This document shows, piece by piece, positions 31,288-42,041 of a DNA stretch of 64,000 bases. Both the position numbers and the translations under genes were made by a program. Origin of the DNA: Pomphorhynchus laevis (taxonomy: Eukaryota; Acanthocephala; Palaeacanthocephala; Echinorhynchida; Pomphorhynchidae); NCBI GenBank assembly GCA_012934845.2, contig WNNJ02001160.1, positions 124,001-188,000 of the forward strand, given 5' to 3'. Position 1 is the first letter of the stretch; the number at the start of each line of letters is the position of its first letter. Under the pieces are notes generated by a model that was not told the origin of the DNA, did no database searches, and saw only the letters and a program-made list of their open reading frames with translations.

Positions 31288-34200
31288 TTAGAGAGGTTTT
31301 CCCCAATTCTTAATTGTCCTAAAAACAAAGATTTTTTAAAATAAGGAAAACATGGTAAAATTATACAGATCCTTTATTATCGCTTCTTTAAGAAATCGAA
31401 CATTTCGGTCTGATTGTGATTCGTCGACTATCCATCGCAGTCCGGAATATACAGATCCAAGCATACCACTTATAAAAGATAAATAATTACGATCATAGCG
31501 TTACAATGGTTTGCAATTATTACAAAAATTTACAATAACGAAATTTATTAATCTATGAGTTATAAGTAATTAATATATTAATAATATTGAAAAACCTGCA
31601 CCACCCGTCGACGCAAACACTAATGGGCAGAAGGTACTGTGATCAACATCACGTATCATTTCCTCGTACTTACTTCGCTTTCGTTGCTCATGATACTCGA
31701 ATCAAGCCGCCGACGATCGCGATATATAGGATGGATCTCCTATATAGCACCAATTTCACCAATCACGGAGAAATCTATCTGCTCCTTAGCGATCCATCGA
31801 GCTAACATTGCAATACTCTCAGTCAAAGCGGCAGAGTGAGACTTAAAAAAGCTAAGCATATGCTGGAAATCATGCGCGGTAATTCCTGAAGGGTCTGCAC
31901 CTCCTTGAGTCGTCAGAGAAGCCACGATTATCTATCTTGCGTCTATACCTGAGAACTCAACCGGATGGTGATACACACAGTCCTCAAGTGGTGCCTGCAG
32001 TAGCGCATCCCATTCACAAATTGCGGCGCCTGGATGCAGATCGTTTAATATATCCCCGACGGTGCGTCCATTTAACTCATCAATAAATTAGTAGACTGGA
32101 CTTTGATTAAGGCATTGCTGATCCAGACAATTTATTGCTGATTTCGTTTTGGCTGATTTAACAAGGCTGATGAAACGTTTTTGCCACGGTTTTTGTGACG
32201 GTCTGGTCCGTGAATTAGCAATTATCTTGCTTTGCAATGCACGCGCTTCACAGATGAGGTCATCAAGTTCAACATTTTTCCACATGTTTAATCTGCACTC
32301 TAAAGTTTTTCGAATAACTGATACATTTCTTGCAGGAATTCTTTGTAAAATGCATTAATACATTATTGCCGCTTCCTTTAATGCAAATACCTCACCATCA
32401 AATTTCCTTGCAACAGTCTCATATTTCGCACAAAGTAAGTCGATGAACTCGTTGCTTGCGGTGCAAAATGGAAGCGTGAATAAGTTTGGTCGCCAAGTGA
32501 TAATCTCTCTGAAATTCTGATCGAGTTTACAGATGTAAGGATCTGCTAGTTCTGAACGATCACCTTAATATTCACCCAACGTCGGCTGATTTACATTTGA
32601 CCCGTGCTGACTAATTGTGGCTTGAATTGCGCGTTGTGATCTTACTCGATTACAACATTCAGGGGCCGCGCAATTGCGGCATGCATTTCCGGATTTAAAG
32701 CAGTGACACCCCTTGCATCTTGCCGCTTGTCTGTTGCAAGAGCAGCACTTTTGCTCTGTTGCCGGCTTTCCTCTAGGCATGTCTTTTGGTTTGTTGTTGT
32801 ATGTTAATTATTTTTGTGCGTATAAGATTGTAAGAAGTAACACAGTAAACTCTTCAACCGATATTGGATTCTTTTTTCAAATATTAATAATAATATTAAT
32901 CTTGGTAAATAAGATTTTCCGCGAGCGAAACGATCGGAATGTATGTTATTTATTGTATGCAGTTACTGATCAATAATACTTCAACTCTTTATATTAATTA
33001 TTATATTATTAACTTTTATAAATTATTAATATATATTAATAATATATATATTAATAATTATTATATTAATATAATATTTATAATATTATATAATATCATA
33101 ATTATATTATAATATAATTATAATATTTATACTAAATTAATCAGAGCACTTAACTGATGCTTGTACCATACATTGTATAAATGAAAATTTCACAATCTTA
33201 TAATATTATTAACTCTGAATTTTTATGAATTGATTAATAGCTTACCATGTGCAAGATACTATCAAATGTAAAAGATAATATAATTTACAATAATTCATAT
33301 ATGTATAAGCTATTACAAATTTATTAACTATTAACAAATATGGGGAATCTTTAATTCAAATAGGATATTGAGCTTCAACTTTTAAGCTTTAACTTTTGAT
33401 AATTTATAAATTCGACTGAAAAAATATAATAGCACACGGATGCAATTTTGTTAAATGTTAATATGTTATTATTCTCAAAACATAAAATAAAATTATTCCA
33501 ATGTTTATGATAAATAATTTTAATTAATACAAACTTAAAAACTTAATTTTATGTATCATAAAATTCGAAAAATATTGAATTTTATGATTCCGTATTAAGT
33601 AACGAACTACAGGTAAAAGATGTGACAAAGGAGTAAGATTGTCGACCAAAATGTGAAGGGAGGATTATATATGTATTTGGCCCCGCTGCTATGTTGGGTA
33701 GAGGAGTTAGGGGCCGAAACCTGATAGCATAGCAGTTCCTCCTGATGACCTCTAATTCTTATTCTGATACAACGTCTGTTATTTATTAGTCAATTCATAA
33801 AAATGACGTTTATTTTAAATTTCAATTTTTTATTTTAACTTGATTTAAATTATAGAAAATCTAAAAACAATTATTAATTTTATTATTTAATTATTAAATT
33901 TTGATTTAGCATTATTATGCTTTGTTTATTTTATAATTATATTAAATACGTAGACTCAGTTAGCTGATTTAATAAAAAAGAGTTAACTTGCAAACATAAA
34001 AGGTAGGATAAAGTAAACGAAAATCAATACTTTTTTAAATAGTTGATAATTATCCATTATTGATAAATAATTATTGGAACTGGATCAAAGGAAAAAATAA
34101 ATTATTTTTGATATTTCGCTAACTTCTGTTAGCATCTTCAGAAAATTACATTTGAGTAATTTTCTAAAGATGCTAACAGAGGTTAAAGAAATATCAATAA

Positions 34201-37200
34201 AACATTTACTCTTTTCTTTGATCCATCTCCAATAATTGTGGAAATCAATACGTTGGAATATATTATGTCAGCGGATTTTGAAGAAATGCATGAATATTTA
34301 AAAAAGGTTAGTGTAATTTTATTTTTCTTACAACATTACTGTTGCTGGATAATCAGCATGTAAGCTTTATCTAGACATGAATATATCAAGTACACTAAAT
34401 ATCACGATATCCAAGAATGTTCACTCAAATAGACCCAGAATAAACAATATATTTTGCTCGGCATGTGTTATTATTTGTAAAGCGCAATCCGTCGAATACT
34501 GGAATTGTTAACATTGCTCAACATTCACACTTTTAGAAAATTTATACAGGTAAAAGATGTGGCAAAGGAGTAAGATTGTCGACCAAAATGTGAAGGGAGG
34601 ATTATAAATGTATTTGGCCCCGCTGCTATGTTGGGTAGAGGAGTTAGGGGCCGAAACCTGATAGCATAGCAGTTCCTCCTGATGACCTCTAATTTTTATT
34701 CTGATACAACGTCTGTTATTTATTAGTCAATTCATAAAAATAACGTTTATTTTAAATTTAAATTTTTTATTTTAAGTTGATTTAAATTATAGAAAATATA
34801 AAAACAATTATTTATTTTATAAATTATTAAAACTTGATTTAGCATTATTATGTTTTGTTTATTTTATGATTATATAACAATACGTAGACTCAGTTAGCTG
34901 ATTTGATTTGTTCTACTGACATGCTATTATTGACCTGTGAACTTTGTTTTCCAGATAATATGACCTCTGTCAGAAATACTGAAACTGTATTATTAGTTAC
35001 GACAATAACCAATTTGTTGGTTATATTAAATACGTAGAATCAGTTAGCTGATTTGATTTATTATTAGCATTAATTTAATAATGATTATTAAATAAAAATA
35101 AAATTAACTCAAATAAAATAAAATAAACCAGTAAGTGCTATTGCAAAGAAATTCTGACCCGTAAATTACACCATAGACGCACGAGGCCACAAACGGCATT
35201 ATTCCCGAAGTACATCGACGTAATCCAAACATAAAAGCTATTAAATGTGCAAAAATAAAATTAAAGATAAATGTCAGTAATTTTAATATTATTTAAATGA
35301 GCTTATTAAGAATTATCGCAACAATTCCGTCAAAAATTTAGTTAAATCAAAAAATAATCTGGAAAATGCGCTTTAACATTGTCGTTCCGCTTACGCAAAC
35401 GACACAAGTCTGATTTACAAAAATTCTTATAAAATTCAATTTTACTAAAATATAAGGTCTGTAAATTACAAGCACAATCTCTTTAATATTTTTTAGTTCA
35501 TTTTTTAAACAATTTCAAAAATATAAACAACTTGCGATATTCAGATTCTAAGCCTTTCAGCATTTAATAAGCTGATAACCTGATGTGCTTATTAAATGAG
35601 ATATGAACGAAAGTTACTTGAAGCAAGTTATTAATTTTTATTAAAAAATTAATAACTTCACCTCTTTGTAATAATTTTTATAGCACACGCATAATACCCA
35701 AAAAGACTTCTACGGCCGAAATTGGATTCTGATGTTTTTAGAATTCCCAAATTAGAAAAAAACATCCTCAATCACTTGAATTTCAAGTAAATCACTTGAA
35801 ATTCTGGTATTTTCGATAAAATATTAATCACAGGTTTTAATGTTTTTAATGAACTTAAATATAGAAAAATATATAAATATATAATAAATAATATAATATT
35901 ATATTATATATATTATATAATATATATAGATTAAAATATAGAAATATAGAAATCCGCAAAAAATTGACAATTGCTTAAATTTTAATTGGTTTTAAAAAAT
36001 AATACGAATATTAATTAGACAATTAAAATACAAGCGAAATAAAACAAAGTTGATCACTTTGAATTTACCTGATCCAAACGAGTATCCTATGGGTGTGGAC
36101 TTATTTAAAAGCACATCACACATAACACCGATATTGCTGTAACACAAATGCTTAGATTAAAACGTTGTATATGTATAATATAACAGATATATACAGTATA
36201 CCGTAAGCGATGATGCCGAACTGTAAAGCTACTTTGGATCCACCTCGTATGTTTCTATAGACTTTATAGTCGAAAAAGAATCGCTAGAGTTTGAATAATT
36301 TTAAATTGAATTCGATCGAATTTAGAAAAGTGTTTTCTTACCTAAAGAATAAAATCAATTTGCTAAATGATTAAGATAATAAAGAATAAATTTATTCACT
36401 ATTAATAAATAATAATTTTTTATACAAAATAAAGCCAAGACTGAAGATCAAATTTTCAACATAAGGACTAAGTGTTGATGAAGATAAAGAGAAGTATTTG
36501 ATAAAACACTGCTGTTATCCCCCTAAAAACAACTAAATATGTTTTTGAAAATGTTAAAAAAGCAACACCTTAAGAAATGTAAACGCATTTTCGAAACTTT
36601 CCGCTTTAGAACTCTTAAAACTCGCCGCAAAATCAGGAATATCAATAAAGTATTGCATCGTTTAACTCAGTCAAGAACTAATTCTTCACCATGACACTAT
36701 AACTATATTCTTTAATCTAGATCCTTACAATCTCAAGTAAATTGGGGAAAACTTGTCAAATTGTAATTACAAGAAAACTTATTCTTGTAATTGGCATTAC
36801 AAGAATACAGACTGAACCAATATTGTATGAACTGAACCAATATTGTATGAACTGAACCAATATTGTATGAACTGAACCAATATTGTATGAACTGAACCAA
36901 TATTGTATGAACTGAACCAATATTGTATGAACTGAACAAATATTGTATGAACTGAATCAATATTGTATAAACTGAACCAATATTGTATGAACTGAACCAA
37001 TATTGTATGAACTGAACCAATATGTATGAACTGAACCAATATTGTATGAACTGAACCAATATGTATGAACTGAACCAATATTGTATGAACTAAACCAATA
37101 TTGTATGAACTGAACCAATATTGTATGAACTGAACCAATATTGTATGAACTGAACCAATATTGTATGAACTGAAACAATATGTATAAACTGAACCAATAT

Positions 37201-38404
37201 TGTATGAACTGAACCAATATTGTATGAACTGTACCAATATTGTATGAACTGAATCAATATTGTGTGAACTGAACCAATATGTATGCGATCCATTCTAATA
37301 TTTATTGAGTCAGCTAAAAACTGCGATAAATGAAAGTAACCAGGAGGGTTTTGTTTAAAAATGATTTTTACATAAATAGTTGTCTTAGTTTCAATGAATA
37401 ATTTTGTATTTCAATTGAACAGTTTTATAATGAAGATCTTATGCAGGAGCTTACAAATAAGTGAGTTCCCGGAGCACAGTGTGAACAAATCTACTCTTTA
37501 ACTATAAAAATGTATCCTCGAGAAGATCCTGTGAGAAAGCAAGCAACGACAGCAAGTAAAATTCCTGCTGAATAAAATTAGGATGATCTGGAAAGCACAT
37601 GGTTAGTTTAAAGAAGCTATGCCATGCTACCACGCTGGCAGTTTCTCGGAGATGCCTTTTTAATATATCACAAGGCATTCGAAACGACTGATAGTATTTC
37701 ACCCTACTGATGAGTTACCATCAGTAGGGTGAACCGGTTACCATCATATCGTCAAGGAGTGATAACGAAGTCTGCTCTGCTCGTAATCGAACTCCGGTTT
37801 CTGGCGAAATTCTTGATTATAAAACTGTAGCTTGTAAGCTCCCGGAGCACAGTGTGAACAATTATACTCTTAAATTATATATAATGGTGGTAAAGAGTAG
37901 AATTTAGTAGTAAAGAGTGAAAGACGGTTTTGTCAAAACGGAGTGTTGTTCTAAATACTTTAAATATAAACAATTTAAAAATCAGATCAATTCAATAATT
38001 CCAAAGAATTATTCGATAATACATAATCCATCATACGTACCTTTGCTCTATAAACTGAAGTAAACTTTGTTAATGCTTTAGATCTCTCAAGAATTAATTC
38101 GGTCGATTCACTTTGTAATGATGCTCCAACGATATATCCAACTAATGCACATGTACAAGTTGAAGATAAAATAAATTCGTTGTCCTTCCTTCGGTGGATT
38201 GAAAACTCACTACAAACAAAATGTTTGTATCGAAATATGCAACTAATTTTACCTTTTACGATAGTATCGATTGAGTCTTTGCCAGGGTGTTTCATTTGCT
38301 GTAATCAACTCTGCTTGCCGTTGAGCGTAATCTATTATGGATAGATTTTTAGATGATCCCGTATCATTGCTAATAATAGAGTTTTCAGCACTTTGATTAT
38401 CCAT
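31288..38404 (-). CDS. timmdc1: TIMMDC1-like complex I assembly factor (Tim17/22/23 family), six exons
   Basis: A multipass inner-mitochondrial-membrane protein that helps build the complex I membrane arm. Minus-strand exons: 38404-38253, 38209-38041, 36283-36195, 36136-36069, 31468-31367 and 31318-31288. Exon 1 starts MDNQSAENSIISN and contains ETPWQRLNRYYRK, where human TIMMDC1 has a GWDRLRELF-like block. Three hydrophobic segments follow (LSSTCTCALVGYIVGASL, KVALQFGIIAYGILNIGVM, IGYSFGSG with MLGSVYSGLRW), with the glycine-rich spacing of the family. All joins are in phase except 36069 to 31468, which needs one more base or a small unseen exon across a 4.6-kb transposon-filled intron. The product, about 200 residues, is shorter than the human one (285). 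Family call by motif and topology. Confidence 0.75.
31590..32960 (-). mobile_element. Internally deleted REL-endonuclease retrotransposon copy
   Basis: The minus strand starts with MPRGKPATEQKCC and a cysteine cluster (CCSCNRQAARCKGCHC, then NCAAPECCNR) at 32780-32650. N-terminal domain pieces follow (ELDDLICEARALQSK at about 32270), then the RT start (TQGGADPSGITAHDFQ at about 31905). Just below 31740 it jumps to the C-terminal nuclease (EYHEQRKRSKYEEMIRDVD, then TFCPLVFASTGGAG). The RT palm is gone. The 5' leader includes TGTATGTTATTTATTG, as in the intact element at 60-63.7 kb. It lies in the long TIMMDC1 intron. Confidence 0.8.
32980..33130. repeat. AT simple repeat
   Basis: TATTAATATATATTAATAAT-type sequence. 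The rest of 33130-33600 is AT-rich with nothing recognised. Confidence 0.6.
33610..33975 (+). mobile_element. Stand-alone Penelope-like terminal repeat 1
   Basis: About 365 bp matching, in inverted orientation, the 3' terminal region of Penelope-like copy 1. It runs from GGTAAAAGATGTG through GGCCCCGCTGCTATG, GGGGCCGAAACC and CTGATACAACGTC to TACGTAGACTCAGTTAGCTG. No RT is attached. Confidence 0.7.
34069..34237. mobile_element. Foldback/MITE-like element 2
   Basis: Arms 34069-34149 and 34156-34237 are inverted copies around a 6-nt loop (ATTTGA). Landmarks are AATTATTGGA, TGGATCAAAG, TTGATATTTC, TGTTAGCATCTT and GAAAATTAC. AAATCAATAC occurs at 34021-34030 and 34243-34252 and may be an extended target duplication. 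It lies between two Penelope-like terminal repeats. Confidence 0.75.
34550..34910 (+). mobile_element. Stand-alone Penelope-like terminal repeat 2
   Basis: About 95 percent identical to 33610-33975 and in the same orientation. It ends in TACGTAGACTCAGTTAGCTG near 34900. A further lone terminus motif sits at about 35035-35055. Confidence 0.7.
34911..36068. other. AT-rich part of the long TIMMDC1 intron
   Basis: Apart from one extra Penelope-like terminus motif near 35040, I see no ORF, RNA gene or repeat. Confidence 0.5.
36812..37285. repeat. 20-bp minisatellite, about 24 copies
   Basis: The unit is ACTGAACCAATATTGTATGA, with a few 19-bp variants lacking one T. Each unit contains the palindrome CAATATTG. 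Because 20 is not a multiple of 3, all minus-strand frames stay open and read as VQFIQYWFSSYNIGS-like peptides; these are not genes. It lies in the 1.76-kb TIMMDC1 intron between the exons at 38041 and 36283. Confidence 0.95.
37443..37883. repeat. Direct repeats about 380 bp apart
   Basis: CCCGGAGCACAGTGTGAACA plus flanks (TACTCTT) at 37459-37500 and again at 37842-37875. The 380 bp between is unassigned, and its minus-strand frame (37502-37702) has no recognisable domain. Confidence 0.6.
37698..37733. repeat. Short perfect inverted repeat
   Basis: TTCACCCTACTGATG, a 6-nt loop, then CATCAGTAGGGTGAA. Confidence 0.85.
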
Positions 38405-38514
38405 TAAACCTTTTCAAATAGATGTATTTATGATAGTCAATAATTGTAAAATAAATAATGAAAAAAATTAAAGTTATATCCAGGAAATCGTTGAGTTTAT
38501 AATTTAATAATTAT

Positions 38515-40915
38515 TTTGCATAGGACAGGAGGCAAAAGTTTATTATTACAAACAAGCATTGGCTATAAAGCCGTTTCGCTCGATCACAAGAAAACATCAT
38601 TACATACACCAAAATCAACATAAAAATATCAATAAAAGGGGTAATCTTCATTATTCCCGCCGTTAATCGTCCAATTTATGAGAGCAGTCTTGAATGTCTT
38701 AACGTCTGTGGCCATCACGATTTCCGACGGTAGTCGATTCCAAGCATTTGCACAACGATGAGACAACCGATCCAACCGTGAACTGCGACCATGGGGCGAT
38801 ATCCTCAACAACAGGGGATGACCTCTGTGGTATCGTCTATCATTAATAACCACCGAATTGGTAAGATATCTATCCAAACCGTTGGCGATATGTCACATTA
38901 CTAACATATCTAGGATGTACAGTCTTTTGGTGCACAGTCATCATACCCAGAGTTTTAAGTCTGTCGCGATAACTCATATGAGAACAACTCAAACACAATT
39001 TGCTGCCACGACGAAGAATATTTTCTAAGTCATTCAACTCTTTTTTGGACGTTGGAAAACTGGCTTGTATCGCGAACTCAATATGTGGTCTTACAAGTGC
39101 ATTAAATAGAATTCTAAAACATGTGGGTGACACAAACTTGAAGCAGTTTTTTATCAAGTACAACATTCTTCTGGCAGACGCGCATCTACATTTAGTGTCC
39201 ATTCTAGACTTCAAGAAAGAATGAGTTATGATACCAAGGTCTCGTACATGATATACACAATTAATTATTTGAGATCCTATAGTATATCGGGCAGGTACAG
39301 AACTATACCCGAAACGAAGGTGAACACACTTAGAGACGTTCAATAGTATTCATGTATGCCTACCCCAAATTTCTATCCTATCAATATCACTTTGCAGAAA
39401 CTCTACATCCTTTGGAGAATTAATTGTGCACAACACTTTCAAGTCATTTGCGAAAGCAAGATATTGGCATTGCAGTTTACTCAGCAGAGAGTTGATGAAA
39501 ATGTTAAAAAGTAATGGGACAAGCACAGTCCCCTGAGGAACCCCTGAAGTCACACTACGCGGAAAAGAAAAACAATCACCAACCCGTACTATATAGCTCT
39601 AGATGACAGAAAATCAGCAACCCACATTACAAGCATCAGGGTATTGCCATAATCGAATATGTACTATACTATATATTCTCAGTTGATATACTCCATAGTA
39701 TATCAACTGAGAATGAGGCACGCGATCAAAGGCTCTACTAAAATCAAGAAACAGGGCATCAATAGAGCTACCTCGAGATAATTATGCGACCTACGTCTCA
39801 CGAGAACGCAAGAGATTTGTCAGACAATATATGTCTTTTCTGAAACCATGCTGTTGAGAGCAAATCAGTCTGGACTCAACCAAGAGATTCATTATCCTTT
39901 CGTGAACTATACGCTCCATAGTTTTACTTATATGGCTAGTTAAACTTATATGCCTGTAGTTACTAGCTGAGTTCCGCACACCTTTCTTATAAACAGGTAC
40001 TATCATGGCACGTTTTAGTCGAGCGGTAATTTGTCAGAGTTTAAAGAGAGCTTAAACAGTATTGCCAAGTGCCGAGAGAGGTGGGCACTCAAGATACATA
40101 AAAGAAAGGAGTGAATGTTGTCAGGATCAGCAGATAAACAACGTGACAGCCGAATCAATTTGGCAAATACTTCATCTTGAGTAATAGAAATCGAATCACT
40201 AGAGACATGAAAGCTGAGTGGTTCATAATTAATGTTGGAAACCGACGAAGCATTGCTTAGAGTAAATTCATTTGCAAATTCCTCGGTAATGTCGACTGAT
40301 AAGACATTAGACAACCATCAACAACCAAGTGAGGAATACCACAGGGAACATTCCCATTTTGGCGCATGTACGACCAAAAACGTTTGAAATTTTGACTAAT
40401 CGAATTTACGAGGTCGTACTAATAATGAACACGCTTATTAGTGCAGAGTCGTTTAAAAACTATGAGCTTGTCTGAAGATGAGATGAACGATGGATCATTA
40501 CGTGATAGTTTAAAGAAACGGTTTCGTTCGTACAGTGCTTTCTTTAGATCATGGTCAAACCAAACTGGCCTACGGTTGTAACGTTTCTTGATTACTATTT
40601 TTTGTTCAAACTTATTTGAAAATTCAAGTAACTTATCGCGAATTACATGCCATCAACGGTCAAATGAACTGTCATCACAACGAAAGTTAATACAATCTAC
40701 ATAAGTCAAGAGTGCTGCGTGATCTGCCTTATGCCACAGCCGTTTGACCAAATTAGGCTCAGCATCCTCGATCATAGCCCCCAAAGAAGGGCGAATAACG
40801 AATTGAATGGTTACATGGTAACTCATTCCCAGAGGAGATACATAGCTTATGTCACAAACATGATCACAATTTCGAGAAAAGAGTAGATCAAGTATAGATG
40901 AGGGCAAGAGAAGAT
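38515..40915 (-). mobile_element. CR1-clade LINE copy (type 1), 5'-truncated
   Basis: The 3' end is at 38515-38600, with GAGCGAAACGGC and TAATAATAAA on the minus strand. Reading upstream: C-terminal domain (38877-38629, RRYHRGHPLLLRISPHGRSS), thumb (39343-38870), palm (39553-39350, GVPQGTVLVPLLFNIF and FANDLKV, where FADD has become FAND), fingers (40006-39791) and linker (40314-40015), then the tail of the endonuclease (40907-40653). Several frameshifts separate these. Its truncated 5' end abuts an L2 copy at about 40920, suggesting insertion into that L2. Confidence 0.8.
39675..39714. repeat. 18-bp perfect inverted duplication inside CR1 RT
   Basis: ATTCTCAGTTGATATACT, a 4-nt loop, then AGTATATCAACTGAGAAT. 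The second arm replaces sequence present in sister copies. Confidence 0.85.
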
Positions 40916-40931
40916 GAGAATAAATGTGAGT

Positions 40932-42041
40932 TCAAAGTCGAAAAGAAATGCGAGATCGTGAGGATAGGAATATGTTATTGTTTGAGAGGATAGAGACGAT
41001 TTGAGTAAGGCAGAGCGGAAAGGGAGAGGTCAATATTTCTCCAAGAGCAACGTAGGATTGTAGGTTTGTGAGGAGGGTGTGGTTGTAAGTGAGATCAAGG
41101 GTGACGAGAAAGTGATCGGATAGACCAGGATCAGAGATAGACAGTGAGGTGTATGCAGCAAAATGATCAAGGATAGCGATAATGTCGAGTGCCCCACCAA
41201 GGATATGTGTGGGGGCAGTGGAGATTAGTTTGTAATTGTAGTTGGATAGAATGATGGTGAACCGAATAGAATCCGTAGAAGAGGGGTGGTCTAGGCGGAT
41301 GTTGAAGTCGCCTAGAACGAATGAAGGGATTGAAGACAAAGAACAATTAGAGAGGAGGTCAGCGAGTTCGGTAAAAAATAAAGATATAGGAGCGGATGAA
41401 CCAGGGCAGTATACAATGGCGAGATCTAGAGTGATCGGGTTAGAAGAACGAAAAGTGAGCAGTTCAAAACAGCAAGGACTGAAAGGGGAAGTGATTTTGC
41501 GAATAGACGCGAGGTGACGGGCGAATGCGACAATGCCGCCATGATTAGATAATTTAGAAGGGGATTTACTGGAGGGGCGAGCGGATTCGACTAGTGAGTA
41601 ATCGGTAGAGAGCAAACGGCGAATGGAGAGGTCGTCAGAATCAATTTGCCAGGATTCGGTGGGGCAGAAGATATCGATAAATTGCTTGGAGAATAGGTTA
41701 AAGAAAAGGTCGGATTTGTTGGGAATAGATCTAGTGTTGAGGAGGCCGAGGCGGAAACCTGTGTGATGGTTATAGGGGTTAGTAGAGAAGACAAATAGGG
41801 GAGATAGAGTGCCATCGAATTTTTGGGCGGGTGTGGACAACTTGAAAATTTCCGTCGATGTTTCGGATGGAGAGAGATGTTTCGCTGTTTTTCTCGCGAC
41901 TGCGTTTTTCGATGCGGGCAGATGAGAGTTGAGCGATTTCGGAGGGGGTGCGATCGGAGAAAATGCGAGTGGCTGAAGAGGACATGAGTTTGAATCGTTG
42001 GGAGAGGACAGAGGACACGTGAGAGCAATGCTTGAAAACAA
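40932..42041 (-). CDS. L2 ORF2 endonuclease, partial
   Basis: 369 codons open. The endonuclease blocks are FRLGLLNTRSIPNKSD, CPTESWQIDSDDLSIRR (Glu), NHGGIVAFAR, VLGDFNIRLDHPSS, GALDIIAILDH and GLSDHFLVTL (SDH). The N-terminal stretch before the first block is read-through of the ORF1/ORF2 overlap in another frame. The RT that should follow is missing. Confidence 0.7.
   Translation of the reverse strand: MFSSIALTCPLSSPNDSNSCPLQPLAFSPIAPPPKSLNSHLPASKNAVARKTAKHLSPSETSTEIFKLSTPAQKFDGTLSPLFVFSTNPYNHHTGFRLGLLNTRSIPNKSDLFFNLFSKQFIDIFCPTESWQIDSDDLSIRRLLSTDYSLVESARPSSKSPSKLSNHGGIVAFARHLASIRKITSPFSPCCFELLTFRSSNPITLDLAIVYCPGSSAPISLFFTELADLLSNCSLSSIPSFVLGDFNIRLDHPSSTDSIRFTIILSNYNYKLISTAPTHILGGALDIIAILDHFAAYTSLSISDPGLSDHFLVTLDLTYNHTLLTNLQSYVALGEILTSPFPLCLTQIVSILSNNNIFLSSRSRISFRL

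Noticed and set aside
33660-33740. Hammerhead ribozyme in the Penelope-like terminal repeat
   Set aside because: Both CTGATGA and a GAAAC box occur, but in the wrong order, with too little sequence between them to form the required stems. A covariance search would be decisive.
36733-37293. Several overlapping minus-strand ORFs of 60-146 codons reading VQFIQYWFSSYNIGS repeats
   Set aside because: They are translations of a 20-bp minisatellite. All three frames are open because the unit has no stop on that strand.
37987-38295. 102-codon ORF starting at 38295
   Set aside because: Its first 30 codons are out of frame with the real TIMMDC1 exon 1 and run through a 43-bp intron. Only the later part is coding.
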